From: Rhodanobacter humi
GTDB taxonomy: Bacteria > Pseudomonadota > Gammaproteobacteria > Xanthomonadales > Rhodanobacteraceae
Assembly: GCF_041107455.1 (NCBI RefSeq)
Contig: NZ_JBGBPY010000001.1
Span: 310,001 to 374,000 of the forward strand
Length of the DNA: 64,000 nt
Reading direction: 5' to 3'
In this document: one piece after another, positions 40,924 through 50,302 of the stretch
Layout: each line of letters begins with the position of its first letter
Position numbering within the stretch: the first letter of the stretch is position 1
Position numbers and translations under genes: made by a program
The notes under the pieces: generated by a model
Seen by the model: only the letters and a program-made list of their open reading frames with translations
Database searches by the model: none
Told to the model about the DNA's origin: nothing

Positions 40924-43125
40924 ATGTCCGCACGCCATCCGACTTCCGTCCTGCGCCGCGCCCGCCCGTGGCTGCTCCTGCTCGCGCTGGGCTTCACCGC
41001 CGCGGCGCCGGCGCAGACCACCGAGCACGCACGCCTGCAGCGCGAGGCGCAAGCCGTCACCATCACCCGCGACGACTGGGGCATCGCCCATGTGCACGGC
41101 AAGACCGACGCCGACGCGGTATTCGGCATGGCCTACGCCCAGGCCGAAGACGACTTCAACCGCGTGGAGACAAACTACCTCACCGCGCTGGGCTGGACGG
41201 CGCAGGCCGAGGGCGAAACCGCGATCTGGCAGGACCTGCGCCAGCAGTTGTGGGTCAATCCGGTCAAGCTGAAGAAGCTCTACGCGCAAAGCCCCGACTG
41301 GCTGCGCAAGCTGATGGACGCCTGGGCCGACGGCCTCAACTGGTACCTCGCCACGCACCCGGACGTGCACCCGAAGGTGATCGCGCATTTCGAACCGTGG
41401 ATGGCGCTGTCCTTCACCGAGGGCAGCATCGGCGGCGACATCGAGCGCGTCTCGCTGAAGGATCTCGCCGCGTTCTACGGCGACGCGCATCCCGCGCTGG
41501 CCACAGTCAACCCGCCCAGCTGGGCCGAGCCCACCGGCTCCAACGGCATCGCGATCGCGCCGAAGCTCACCACCGACGGCCATGCACTGCTCTTGATCAA
41601 CCCGCACACCTCGTTCTATTTCCGCTCCGAACTGCAGATGACGAGCGACGAGGGTCTGGATGCCTACGGCGCGGTGACCTGGGGCCAGTTCTTCGTCTAC
41701 CAGGGCTTCAACCGGCACATCGGCTGGATGCATACCTCCACCGGCCTCGACGCGGTGGACGAATTCGCCGAGACCATCGAACACAAGGACGACAAGCTCT
41801 TCTACCGCTACGGCAAGGCGCTGCGCCCGGTGACCGAGCGCGAGATTGCGGTGCGCTACCGCGCAGCCGATGGCACGTCGAAGACGCGTCGCTTCACCGC
41901 GTACTTCACCCACCACGGCCCGATCGTGAAGCGCGAGAACGGCAAGTGGATCGCCGAGGCGCTGATGGACAAGCCCATCGCCGCGCTGGAGCAGAGCTGG
42001 CTGCGCACCAAGGCGCACGACTACGCCAGCTACATGCAGGTGGCCGAACTCAAGGCCAACTCCTCCAACAACACGTTGTTCGCCGACGACAAGGGCGAGA
42101 TCGCGTTCCTGATGCCGCAGTTCGTGCCGAAACGCGACAACCGCTTCGACTACACGAAACCCGTGGACGGCAGCGACCCGGCCACCGATTGGCAGGGACT
42201 CACGCCATTGAACGAACTGCCGCAGGCGGTGAACCCGCCGAGCGGCTGGGCGATGAACACCAACGATTGGCCGTATTCCGCCGCCGGCAGGTACAGCCCG
42301 AAGCAGGCCGACTTCCCGCGCTACATGGACACCTTCGGCGAGAACCCGCGCGGCCTCCACGCCACGCGGATGCTCACCGATGCACGTGGCTTCTCGATGC
42401 CGAAACTGATCACCACCGCGTTCGACTCGTACCTGCCCGAGTTCGCGAAGCTCATCCCCCTCCTCGCGCAGGACTACGACGCCCTGCCCGCCCACGATCC
42501 GTTGAAGGCGAAGCTGGCCGGCCCGGTGGAACTGCTGCGGCACTGGGACTGCCGCTGGGGCATCGCCTCCATGCCTACTTCGCTGGCGGTGTTCTGGGGC
42601 GACACGCTGTGGGACGAAAGCGTGCCCAAGGCGAAGGCCGCGGGCGTCTCGCCCTACGATTACATCGTCCGCGCGAACGGTGCGCAGGAACGCCTGCGCG
42701 CGCTGGGCGAAGCGGTGGATCGCCTGCAACAGGATTTCGGCAGCTGGGGCGTGGCCTGGGGCGAGATCAACCGCTTCCAGCGCCTCGACGACGCGATCAA
42801 GCCGCACTTCGACGATGCGAAGCCCAGCATGCCGGTGCCGTTCGTCTCCTCGCGCTGGGGTTCGCTGGCCTCGTTCGGCGCGCACCGCTGGCCCGGCACC
42901 AAGCGCTACTACGGTTCCAGCGGCAACAGCTTCGTGGCGGTGGTGGAGTTCGGCCCGCGAGTGAGTGCACGCGCCGTCACCGCCGGCGGCGAAAGCGGCC
43001 ATCCCGGTTCACCGCATTTCGCCGACGAGGCCGAACGCTACGCCAGCGGCAACCTGCGCACGGTGTATTTCTGGCCCGACCAGCTCAAGGGGCACACCGA
43101 GCGCACGTACCACCCCGGCCAATGA
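40924..43125 (+). CDS. Penicillin acylase family protein (Ntn hydrolase)
   Basis: 733 residues with a signal peptide (ending AAPAQ). RDDWGIAHVHGKTDADAVFGMAYAQAEDDF opens the alpha subunit. After a spacer, the autocatalytic cut would expose Ser196 in PTGSNGIAIAP, the N-terminal nucleophile of the beta subunit; the later SSNNTLFADDKGEIAF supplies the oxyanion asparagine. Relatives cleave acyl groups from beta-lactams, aculeacin or acyl-homoserine lactones; the substrate cannot be read here, but a quorum-quenching role is possible. Terminator-like hairpins flank the gene on both sides. Confidence 0.92.
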   Translation: MSARHPTSVLRRARPWLLLLALGFTAAAPAQTTEHARLQREAQAVTITRDDWGIAHVHGKTDADAVFGMAYAQAEDDFNRVETNYLTALGWTAQAEGETAIWQDLRQQLWVNPVKLKKLYAQSPDWLRKLMDAWADGLNWYLATHPDVHPKVIAHFEPWMALSFTEGSIGGDIERVSLKDLAAFYGDAHPALATVNPPSWAEPTGSNGIAIAPKLTTDGHALLLINPHTSFYFRSELQMTSDEGLDAYGAVTWGQFFVYQGFNRHIGWMHTSTGLDAVDEFAETIEHKDDKLFYRYGKALRPVTEREIAVRYRAADGTSKTRRFTAYFTHHGPIVKRENGKWIAEALMDKPIAALEQSWLRTKAHDYASYMQVAELKANSSNNTLFADDKGEIAFLMPQFVPKRDNRFDYTKPVDGSDPATDWQGLTPLNELPQAVNPPSGWAMNTNDWPYSAAGRYSPKQADFPRYMDTFGENPRGLHATRMLTDARGFSMPKLITTAFDSYLPEFAKLIPLLAQDYDALPAHDPLKAKLAGPVELLRHWDCRWGIASMPTSLAVFWGDTLWDESVPKAKAAGVSPYDYIVRANGAQERLRALGEAVDRLQQDFGSWGVAWGEINRFQRLDDAIKPHFDDAKPSMPVPFVSSRWGSLASFGAHRWPGTKRYYGSSGNSFVAVVEFGPRVSARAVTAGGESGHPGSPHFADEAERYASGNLRTVYFWPDQLKGHTERTYHPGQ

Positions 43126-43206
43126 ACGAGCGAGCCCGCTGATCCACCCGGTGCCGTCGCCAACCTTTGGCGAACGCGCGCCCTGATGTGGTGACTTGCG
43201 GCATTG

Positions 43207-43236
43207 CGAAGGCGGCCCGGGTCCGGGCCGCCTTCG
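43207..43236. terminator. Terminator hairpin after penicillin acylase
   Basis: CGAAGGCGGCCCGG and CCGGGCCGCCTTCG around a two-base centre; the innermost pairs would open into a loop. It lies between the acylase and the convergent small lipoprotein gene. No strong T-tract. Confidence 0.65.
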
Positions 43237-43308
43237 ACGATCATCTGCACGTGTCGTGGCAGGCCATCCATGGTCCGCGCAACGACCTCGATACTTTCGG
43301 AGGTGTCG

Positions 43309-43557
43309 CTACTGCTGCGGGTTCGCCCCGCTTGCGGCGGTCGAGGCCGACGGCGGCGCGGCGCCGGTCGCCGCGGGCTCGGGAGCGGTGGCCGGCGTCG
43401 CTGGCGGTGGCGTGGCCGGTGGTGTCGCCGCCGGTGCCTGTGCGCTCGCCGCGTGATCGGGAGCCTCGGACGAGGGTGTCATCTCGCCGCTCTTGCCGCA
43501 CGCCGACAATGCCAGCGCAGCTGCAACCAGCAGCCCTGCCGTGACTAAACCTTTCAT
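43309..43557 (-). CDS. Small Pro/Ala-rich lipoprotein
   Basis: 82 residues: lipoprotein signal with lipobox LSAC (cysteine at about 20), then a low-complexity tail of Ala, Pro, Thr and Ser (PAATPPATPPPATPATAP) with no folded domain. GGAG lies upstream of the ATG. Probably a disordered envelope lipoprotein; no specific role can be given. Confidence 0.65.
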   Translation of the reverse strand: MKGLVTAGLLVAAALALSACGKSGEMTPSSEAPDHAASAQAPAATPPATPPPATPATAPEPAATGAAPPSASTAASGANPQQ

Positions 43558-43823
43558 ATGTGAGGTCTCCGTTGCGGGGGTTGGGTGCGAGCGCGGCGCT
43601 GTTGCAGCCTCATGCTCCACTTCCACGGCGAAACCGAGATGCCGCGCTCGCACAGGGACCCTACCGGGGCATTTGTCGATATTCCGGAGTCATTGCATGA
43701 AGGCGCGTTTAACATCGCCACGACGCGGAAAGCTGCGGATTCCGGCAACAGCCGGGCAGTATTCCGATGCGTCGGAAGCTCGCTGGCACGCTGGACCGCT
43801 CCCGCCACCAAACCGCACACGCA

Positions 43824-44576
43824 TCAGTCATCGTGCATGCCTGCAGGCGTCCCGTCCGACCAGTTCGGGGCCGCGACCAGGAACACGAGTATTGACGGCA
43901 ACCCCTTCGCTTGCGGTTGTTCCGAGGGAGCGATGAACCAGTAGGGACTGGACATGACCGGCGATCCCGCCGCGCCAGCGCCCCAATCCCTGCCATCCTT
44001 GACGCGCGTGTAGAACATGAGATGGGGCATGTCGTGGCCCCCTTCATCGGTCAGATAGGCCGACTTCGACATCATGTAATCCATGGCGCCGCTTTCGAGA
44101 TCCGGCAGCTGTCCGTTCCCGAACGCCGCCTTGAGTGCCGACACGGTCTCCGCCCTGGAACGACCCGCCAACACCATCCTGGCGCGCAGATCAACGATGG
44201 GCACGACCGAACGTGCCGCCTGGGGATTCAGGCAATCGGCGGCCCGCACCTTCGGGTTCCAGAATTCGGGCCAGTCGAACGGCCCCAGCCAGCTCCTGCC
44301 CACGAAGCAGACAAAACCGTTCCTGCCTGCGACCGCTGTCTCGTAACCCTTGCGTCCCAGGACCAGGACCGTCGCATCGCGGGAAATGGATTCCGGCGCC
44401 GCACTGCGCGCCAAGGCGATCTCCGCGCCCCGATCCGCCATGAGGTACTGGTCGACCGGAGCCATCTTCGGATAGCGGGCCGCGGCATCCTGCGCGAACA
44501 CCAGGTGTGCCGTGCCAAGTCCGACCAGCCATGCGAAGCACTGGATCGCGGTTGCGCCGATCCTGTTCCCACGCAT
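43824..44576 (-). CDS. Exported protein of unknown function
   Basis: 250 residues from the ATG at 44576 (GGAAG upstream), giving a normal signal peptide (IGATAIQCFAWLVGLGTAHLVFA). An ATG at 44621 with GGGGAA upstream would add 15 residues. The mature part has no domain I recognise: RKGYETAVAGRNGFVCFVGRSW, DYMMSKSAYLTDEGGHDMPHLMFYTRVKDG, PYWFIAPSEQ. Two cysteines (FVCF and ADCLN) could pair. Upstream on the same strand is a TGTCGA-N17-CGTC promoter identical in core to those before the SRPBCC and DGPF genes. Confidence 0.75.
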   Translation of the reverse strand: MRGNRIGATAIQCFAWLVGLGTAHLVFAQDAAARYPKMAPVDQYLMADRGAEIALARSAAPESISRDATVLVLGRKGYETAVAGRNGFVCFVGRSWLGPFDWPEFWNPKVRAADCLNPQAARSVVPIVDLRARMVLAGRSRAETVSALKAAFGNGQLPDLESGAMDYMMSKSAYLTDEGGHDMPHLMFYTRVKDGRDWGAGAAGSPVMSSPYWFIAPSEQPQAKGLPSILVFLVAAPNWSDGTPAGMHDD

Positions 44577-44667
44577 GGTCGCTTCCACGGAATCGGCTTT
44601 TGAATGCAGCGTCGCGCGCATCGTCTGTTCCCCGGACAAGGCCGGCCCACCCGGCCTTTGCGGAAAC

Positions 44668-44694
44668 GACGAATGGCGTCGTCGGAAATCGACA
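44668..44694 (-). promoter_or_regulatory. ECF-type promoter P3 (TGTCGA-N17-CGTC)
   Basis: On the minus strand TGTCGA (44694-44689), 17 bp ending GACGCCATT, then CGTCGT. The spacer starts TTTC and ends GCCATT like P2 (54276-54302), and the -10 matches P1 (53138-53164). Transcription would start near 44661, 40 nt before the ATG at 44621 or 85 before 44576. Confidence 0.65.
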
Positions 44695-44756
44695 GGGCAC
44701 CGGGGATTTTTCAGCGGCTGTCGCGCGGGACGCCACCCGGGGATGCCACCGTGGAC

Positions 44757-45629
44757 TCAAACTGACGCGGCGATCCGCCCCACTTCGGCCAGCACGGCGC
44801 TGCGCCCAGCCGCGTCCGCCGTCGAGCCTGCCAGGTAGGTCGTCACCAGCAATGGCTTGCGTTGCGGCGGCCAGAAGATCGCGACATCGTTGGTTTCATC
44901 GTGGGCGCCGCTGCCGGTCTTGTCGCCCGCCTGCCAGCTGGAGGGCATGCCGGCACGCAGCTTGTCGAGGCCGGTGCTGGCGGCGCGCATCCACGCCGCC
45001 AGCCGCTCGCGCGAAGCCGCGGACAGCATGTCGCCGAGCAGCAGGGCGCGCAGGTTGCCGACCATGGCATCCGGCGTGGTGGTGTCGCGCAGGTCGCCCG
45101 GCGCGCCGTCATTGAGCTCGGGTTCGTAGCGGTCCAGCCGGGTGAGAGGATCGCCCAGCTTGCGCGCGAACGCCGTCACCGCAGGCGGCCCGCCCAGGTT
45201 GCGCAGCAGCAGGTTGTCCGCCGTGTTGTCGCTCACCGTGATCGCCGCCTCGCACAGTTCGGCCACGCTCATGCCCGGCGCACCCACGTGCTTGCTGGTC
45301 ACCGGCGCCCAGGACAACACCACGTCGCGCCCGAACACCACGCGCCGGTCCAGCCGTTCGACGCCGCGATCCACCCGCGCCAGCACCGCACCCACCGTCA
45401 GCAGCTTGTGCGTGCTGCACATCAGGAAGCGTTCGTCCGCGCGATGGCCGTGGCGACGACCATTGCCGGTGTCGAGGATGGCCACGCCCAGGCGCCCGCC
45501 ATGGCGCCGCTCCAGCGCGGCCAGCCGGGCTTCGACATCCGATGTGCGCCCAGCGCGCGCGAACGCGGGGCCGAGGGCGAGCGCCGAGGCGCCCAGCAAG
45601 GTGGTTTTCAGCAGGGTACGTCGATCCAT
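44757..45629 (-). CDS. bla: Class A beta-lactamase, Tat-type signal
   Basis: 290 residues. MDRRTLLKTTLLGASALAL is a twin-arginine signal. Active-site boxes are complete: S72-T-H-K75 (SxxK), S133-D-N135, E169-P-E-L-N173 (the Glu166 loop) and K237-T-G239. Ser-His in place of the common Ser-Thr-Phe-Lys is a mild variation. It should hydrolyse penicillins and perhaps cephalosporins in the periplasm. No ampR-type LysR regulator is adjacent. The methyltransferase gene lies upstream on the same strand, 107 bp away. Confidence 0.95.
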   Translation of the reverse strand: MDRRTLLKTTLLGASALALGPAFARAGRTSDVEARLAALERRHGGRLGVAILDTGNGRRHGHRADERFLMCSTHKLLTVGAVLARVDRGVERLDRRVVFGRDVVLSWAPVTSKHVGAPGMSVAELCEAAITVSDNTADNLLLRNLGGPPAVTAFARKLGDPLTRLDRYEPELNDGAPGDLRDTTTPDAMVGNLRALLLGDMLSAASRERLAAWMRAASTGLDKLRAGMPSSWQAGDKTGSGAHDETNDVAIFWPPQRKPLLVTTYLAGSTADAAGRSAVLAEVGRIAASV

Positions 45630-45736
45630 GGGAGTTCCTTGACGGGTGCACGGGAAACGCATCGAGCCGCCACTCTGCATGCATGCCCGGACTTTTCCGG
45701 GCGGTGCATGTGGCAAGGTCGAGGCAGCTCGCCGGC

Positions 45737-46567
45737 TCAGCAGCGCGTGCGGAAGATCGCCACGCGGCCGTGCATCGGCGCATCCTCGCCGGCCAGCCAT
45801 GGCTCGGCAGCCAGCACGCCCGTGCACGGTCCGAAACCGCACACGCGGAAAGCGCGGCACAACGCCTCGTGCCGCAACGCATCCAGCACGCGGCGCAGGA
45901 CCGAGCCGGTGAACGGCGTGTAGAGGTAGAACACGCTGCCGACGGCGAAATCCGTTGCACGCGCATCGCCGTGCACGAACTGCGCGTTCGCCAGTTGCAG
46001 CGCTTGCGCGCAGGCGCGCGCAACCGCCACGTAGGCCGGCTCGATCTCGATGCCGATGCCGCGCGCCGGCGTGCGGATCGCGGTGAGCAGCGGCACATGG
46101 CCGAGACCCGAACCCAGGTCGACCAGCACGTCGTCCGCATCCAGCGCAAGACGATCGAGCAGGTCGAACACATGCCGCGCCGGCGTGGGCTGGTAGAACA
46201 CCATCTCCGGCGCCAGCGCGGCCGCTTCCCCCGGTTCACCGAACGGCAACACGCCGGCGACCAGTTCGTCGCGCCAATCGTAGGCGTCGCCGGCGCGGCA
46301 TGCCTCGTCATCGTCGGCAAGCCCGAGCGCATCGCGGCCCCCGCCCCGCCGGATCGCCGCGCGGATGGCTTCGAACTGCAGCGCGTTGGCCGCCTCCAGC
46401 CGCTGCCGGATCGCCCGGGCACGCCGAGCGAGCGCCCCCTCGTCCTCGGCAGGCGCGAGCGCATCCAGACGATCGAGCGCCTCGATGCGCTCACGCAGGC
46501 GATCCGGGGCATCCAGCGAACGCTCGTGTTCCAGCGCTTCGACCAAGGCAAGCAAGGCGTCGCCCAT
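45737..46567 (-). CDS. SAM-dependent methyltransferase-like protein
   Basis: About 276 residues. The helical N-terminal half is rich in Arg/Ala/Glu; the C-terminal half holds a Rossmann SAM fold: DVLVDLGSGLGHVPLLTAI (motif I), IGIEIEPAYVAVARA, and FVHGDARATDF. VFYLYTPFTGSVL resembles DOT1-like methyltransferases. Target unknown. GTG codons at 46576 and 46570 also fit the ribosome-binding site GGAG, so the exact start is open. Confidence 0.8.
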   Translation of the reverse strand: MGDALLALVEALEHERSLDAPDRLRERIEALDRLDALAPAEDEGALARRARAIRQRLEAANALQFEAIRAAIRRGGGRDALGLADDDEACRAGDAYDWRDELVAGVLPFGEPGEAAALAPEMVFYQPTPARHVFDLLDRLALDADDVLVDLGSGLGHVPLLTAIRTPARGIGIEIEPAYVAVARACAQALQLANAQFVHGDARATDFAVGSVFYLYTPFTGSVLRRVLDALRHEALCRAFRVCGFGPCTGVLAAEPWLAGEDAPMHGRVAIFRTRC

Positions 46568-46625
46568 CACGCGCACGGTCTCCGGCTCGCATCGCCGAGA
46601 CGGAAGAGTCGGCCACCCGTCCGCC

Positions 46626-47135
46626 TCATGTCGCCGCCATTACCGCCAGCTTGGCGACGGTGTTGAGGTTGCGCGCCGTGCCGGCCTTGGCCGCGGGAAT
46701 GCGCAGGCGCGAATCGGCCATGCCTTCGCCGTAGTGCACGTAGATCTCGCGCCGGCCCAGCGCCATCGCTTCGTGCCTGCGACCACTGGCGTGTTCCAGC
46801 GCGTCGGCCGGCGGCGGGCTGTCCAGGAAGATCGCCACCACGCGCTTGCCCGGCGCGTCGGGAAACGGATTGGCCGCCAGCACCTCGGCCATCTCGGCCG
46901 CCGTGCGCACCAGCACGCCCACCGGCTTGCCGGCATACGCCGCCAGCCGCGCCTCCAGTGCCGCCGCCACCTTGTGTTCCGGCAACGCGCTGCGGAACAC
47001 CACGTTGCCGCTGGCGATGTAGGTGCACACGTCCGCGAAGCCCGCCTGCTCGCACATCGCGCGCAACTCGGCCATCGGCAGCTTGCCGGTGCCGCCCACG
47101 TTCACCGCGCGCAACAGGGCGATATGGGTTTGCAT
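46626..47135 (-). CDS. DUF1697 family protein
   Basis: 169 residues: MQTHIALLRAVNVGGTGKLPMAELRAMCEQAGF and TYIASGNVVF are the family signatures; LNTVAKLAVMA closes it. Cytoplasmic, of unknown biochemical role. It is flanked by the methyltransferase and an NAD-dependent reductase on the same strand. Confidence 0.9.
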   Translation of the reverse strand: MQTHIALLRAVNVGGTGKLPMAELRAMCEQAGFADVCTYIASGNVVFRSALPEHKVAAALEARLAAYAGKPVGVLVRTAAEMAEVLAANPFPDAPGKRVVAIFLDSPPPADALEHASGRRHEAMALGRREIYVHYGEGMADSRLRIPAAKAGTARNLNTVAKLAVMAAT

Positions 47136-47187
47136 GTGGAATCTCCGTGGTCGGGGACTGGAGTCGTCGCGTGGCGCGCGCCATCGT

Positions 47188-48216
47188 TCATGCCTTGAGC
47201 AGGCCCAGTTTCACCAGGCTCTCGGCCGTGGCGACCACGGCGTCCCGGTTCGGGCGCGGCGACCAGCCGAGCACGCGTTGCGCCTTGGCGCTGGTCGCGT
47301 TCTTGCGCTTGCCGAGTTCCGGAAGGATCTGCTTCACCGACGGATCGCGCAACGCCGCAAGCCGCACCAGCCAGTTCGGCAGCCGCAGCGTGGGCACCTT
47401 GCGCGCCGCGCTGCCCATGCGCTCTTTCAGCGTGACGGCGATGTCGCGGATCGACATGAAGTCGCCGGCCACGGCGAGGAAGCGCTCGCCCTTGGCGGCC
47501 GGATCGCTCATCGCGCGCAGGTGCAGGTCGGCCACGTCGCGCACGTCCACCACGCCGAAATGCAGCTGCGGACAGCCGGGCATGGCGCCGTCCATCAGGC
47601 GCTGAACCAGCAGGATCGAGGTGGAATAGTCCGGCCCTAGCACCGGGCCGAACACGCCGACCGGATTGACCACGGACAATTCCAGCGCGCCGCCCTCGCG
47701 CGCGATGAAATCCCAGGCCGCGCGTTCCGCGAGGGTCTTGGACTTCGCGTAGGGCTGCACGTCGTCGCCGTCGGCATTCGTCCAGCTGGTCTCGTCGAAC
47801 GGCGCCGCCTGTTGCGAGTGACCGTAGCCGACCGCGGCGAACGAGGAGGTCAGCACCACGCGCTTCACGCCGGCATCGCGCGCGGCGCGCAACACGCGCA
47901 GCGCACCTTCGCGCGCGGGCACGATCAGCTCGTCCTCGTGCTTCGGCAAGGTCGGCGGAAACGGCGAGGCCACGTGCAGCACGTAGTCGCAACCGGCCAC
48001 CGCCTCCGGCCAGCCGGCATCCCGTTCCAGATCGGCCTCGACGAACGACAGCCGCGCGCCCGATCCGGCGTCGCCCTGCTCCAGCATGGCGCGCACCGCG
48101 GCCTCGCGCTGCAGGCTGCGCACCGTGGTGCGCACCTCGTGGCCCGCCGCCAGCAGTTGCAGGATGCAATGACTGCCGATGAAACCCGAACCGCCCGTCA
48201 CCAATACCTTGCTCAT
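47188..48216 (-). CDS. NAD-dependent epimerase/dihydroflavonol-reductase-like SDR
   Basis: 342 residues; extended SDR. VLVTGGSGFIGSHCILQLLAAGH is the nucleotide loop; DYVLHVASPFP and YAKSKTLAERAAWDF (YxxxK) supply the active site. Likely reduces an aldehyde or ketone (DFR/methylglyoxal-reductase group); substrate open. It is 42 bp from the GST gene upstream. Confidence 0.92.
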   Translation of the reverse strand: MSKVLVTGGSGFIGSHCILQLLAAGHEVRTTVRSLQREAAVRAMLEQGDAGSGARLSFVEADLERDAGWPEAVAGCDYVLHVASPFPPTLPKHEDELIVPAREGALRVLRAARDAGVKRVVLTSSFAAVGYGHSQQAAPFDETSWTNADGDDVQPYAKSKTLAERAAWDFIAREGGALELSVVNPVGVFGPVLGPDYSTSILLVQRLMDGAMPGCPQLHFGVVDVRDVADLHLRAMSDPAAKGERFLAVAGDFMSIRDIAVTLKERMGSAARKVPTLRLPNWLVRLAALRDPSVKQILPELGKRKNATSAKAQRVLGWSPRPNRDAVVATAESLVKLGLLKA

Positions 48217-48258
48217 CGCCGCTCTCCCGCCAGTCCGTTCAATGTGCCGGAACCGTGC

Positions 48259-48963
48259 TCAGCCCTTGGACGGAATCTTCAGTCCACGCTGCACGGCAGG
48301 CCGCGCCAGGCCGCGCTGCAGCCAGGCATCGACGTGCTTGAAGCGCTCGTATTCCACCAGCTCGCGCGCCTCGTACCAGGTGATCAGGTTGTTCACCCAG
48401 CCCAGCGTGGCGATGTCGGCAATGGTGTACTCGTCGCCCATGATCCAGTCGCGCCCGGCGAGACGCCCGTCCAGCACGCCGAGCAGGCGCTTCGACTCGT
48501 TGACGTAGCGCGCCAGCGGCCGCTTGTCCTCGTATTCGCGGCCGGCGTATTTGTGGAAGAAGCCCACCTGGCCGAACATCGGCCCGATCGACGCCATCTG
48601 GAAGTACAACCACTGGATCGTCTCCCAGCGCCGTGCCGGGTCGGCAGGCAGGAACTGGCCGGTCTTCTCCGCGAGGTACTCCAGGATCGCGCCCGATTCG
48701 AACAGGCCGAGCGGCTTGCCGTCGGGGCCGTGGGGATCGATCAGCGCGGGGATCTTGCCGTTCGGGTTCAGCGCGAGGAACTCCGGCAGGTGGCTCTCGT
48801 CTTGGCCGATGTCGACCAGATGCGCCTCGTAAGGCAACCCGGTTTCCTCCAGCATGATCGACACCTTCACGCCGTTCGGCGTGTTGAGCGAATACAGCTG
48901 GATGCGATCGGGGTGCTGCGCGGGCCAGCGGCGATTGACGGCGAACGCGGACAGATCGGACAT
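48259..48963 (-). CDS. Glutathione S-transferase, YfcG/YghU-like disulfide reductase
   Basis: 234 residues. SLNTPNGVKVSIMLEETGLPYEAHLVDI is the thioredoxin-like start with the Thr-Pro-Asn typical of the nu-class YfcG group, which binds two glutathiones; NPNGKIPALIDP and ESGAILEYLA follow. The helical C-terminal domain is complete. The start at 48963 (MSDLSAFAVN) is chosen over an upstream ATG. Divergent from alcohol dehydrogenase. Confidence 0.92.
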   Translation of the reverse strand: MSDLSAFAVNRRWPAQHPDRIQLYSLNTPNGVKVSIMLEETGLPYEAHLVDIGQDESHLPEFLALNPNGKIPALIDPHGPDGKPLGLFESGAILEYLAEKTGQFLPADPARRWETIQWLYFQMASIGPMFGQVGFFHKYAGREYEDKRPLARYVNESKRLLGVLDGRLAGRDWIMGDEYTIADIATLGWVNNLITWYEARELVEYERFKHVDAWLQRGLARPAVQRGLKIPSKG

Positions 48964-49145
48964 GGTGGACTCACGATGGGGACAGTCCCGCCATGATGGG
49001 CACCGCATCACCGCGCTTCAATGGCACCGGCGCATGCCGGCCTTTGCAAACGTGACGCGCGCCCCCATGACATCCGCTGCGACCGCGCTTCGCCGCAAGG
49101 CGTAAGCTTTGGCCACTTTCCCGCTCCCCGCATCGGAGAACCCGC

Positions 49146-50195
49146 ATGTCCCAGACCCGCGCCTATGGCACCGCCTCCGCCAGCCAGCCGCTGGCCCCGC
49201 TCAGCATCGAACGCCGCCAGCCGGGACCGCACGACATCAGGATCGACATCCTGTATTGCGGCGTCTGCCACTCCGACCTGCACACCGCACGCAACGAATG
49301 GCACAACACGCTCTACCCCTCCGTGCCCGGCCACGAGATCGTGGGCACCGTGGTCGCGGTGGGCGACCACGTGACGAAGTTCAAGCCGGGCGACACCGTG
49401 GGCGTGGGCTGCATGGTGGACAGCTGCCAGCATTGCGCCTCCTGCGCCGACGGCGAGGAGCAGTACTGCGAGAACGGTTTCACCGGCACCTACAACGGCC
49501 CCTTGTTCGGCGGCGAGAACACCTGGGGCGGCTACTCCGAGAACATCGTGGTGAACGAGAAGTTCGTGCTGCGCGTCGGCCACGAGGCCAGGCAGCTCGC
49601 CGCCGTGGCGCCACTGCTGTGCGCCGGCATCACCACGTATTCGCCGCTGCGCCACTGGGGCGCCGGTCCCGGCAAGAAGGTAGGCATCGTGGGCCTGGGC
49701 GGCCTCGGCCACATGGGCGTGAAGCTGGCCCACGCGATGGGCGCGCACGTGGTGCTGTTCACCACCTCGCCCGGCAAGCAGGCCGACGCGAAGCGCCTCG
49801 GCGCCGACGAGGTGGTGATCTCGAAGGATCCGGCGCAGATGGCGCAGCACACCGGCAGCTTCGACTTCATCCTCAACACCGTGGCCGCGCCGCACGACCT
49901 CGACGCATTCATCACCCTGCTCAAGCGCGACGGCACCATGTGCCTGGTTGGCGCCCCCGCCACGCCGCACCCCTCGCCCAACGTGTTCAACCTGATCCTT
50001 GGGCGCCGCCGGCTCGCCGGCTCCGCGATCGGCGGCATCCGCGAGACGCAGGAGATGCTGGATTTCTGCGCCGAACACGGCATCGTCTCCGACATCGAGA
50101 TGATCGCGATGAAGGACATCAACGAAGCCTACGAACGCATGCTCAAGGGCGACGTGAAATACCGTTTCGTGATCGACATGGCCACGCTGGGCTGA
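49146..50195 (+). CDS. Zinc-dependent NADP alcohol dehydrogenase (YahK/cinnamyl type)
   Basis: 349 residues. Catalytic zinc ligands: Cys in YCGVCHSDLH, His-Glu in PGHEIVG and Cys in PLLCAGIT; structural zinc cysteines in DSCQHCASCADGEEQYC. The Rossmann loop is GLGGLGHMGVKLA. It reduces aldehydes broadly with NADPH. A REP doublet lies 16 bp after the stop. Confidence 0.95.
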   Translation: MSQTRAYGTASASQPLAPLSIERRQPGPHDIRIDILYCGVCHSDLHTARNEWHNTLYPSVPGHEIVGTVVAVGDHVTKFKPGDTVGVGCMVDSCQHCASCADGEEQYCENGFTGTYNGPLFGGENTWGGYSENIVVNEKFVLRVGHEARQLAAVAPLLCAGITTYSPLRHWGAGPGKKVGIVGLGGLGHMGVKLAHAMGAHVVLFTTSPGKQADAKRLGADEVVISKDPAQMAQHTGSFDFILNTVAAPHDLDAFITLLKRDGTMCLVGAPATPHPSPNVFNLILGRRRLAGSAIGGIRETQEMLDFCAEHGIVSDIEMIAMKDINEAYERMLKGDVKYRFVIDMATLG

Positions 50196-50210
50196 CCACC
50201 ACCGCACTGT

Positions 50211-50285
50211 GTAGGAGCGCACCCTGTGCGCGAATGCTCTGGCGCTGATCGGAACAAAGCATTCGCGCACAGGGTGCGCTCCTAC
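50211..50285. repeat. Complete REP-like doublet, family C
   Basis: Perfect 28-bp inverted arms (50211-50238 and 50258-50285; GTAGGAGCGCACCCTGTG...) with a 19-bp spacer. A half copy, sharing spacer and right arm, lies at 7346-7395. Confidence 0.9.
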
Positions 50286-50302
50286 AGACAGGTTTGTTCA
50301 CC

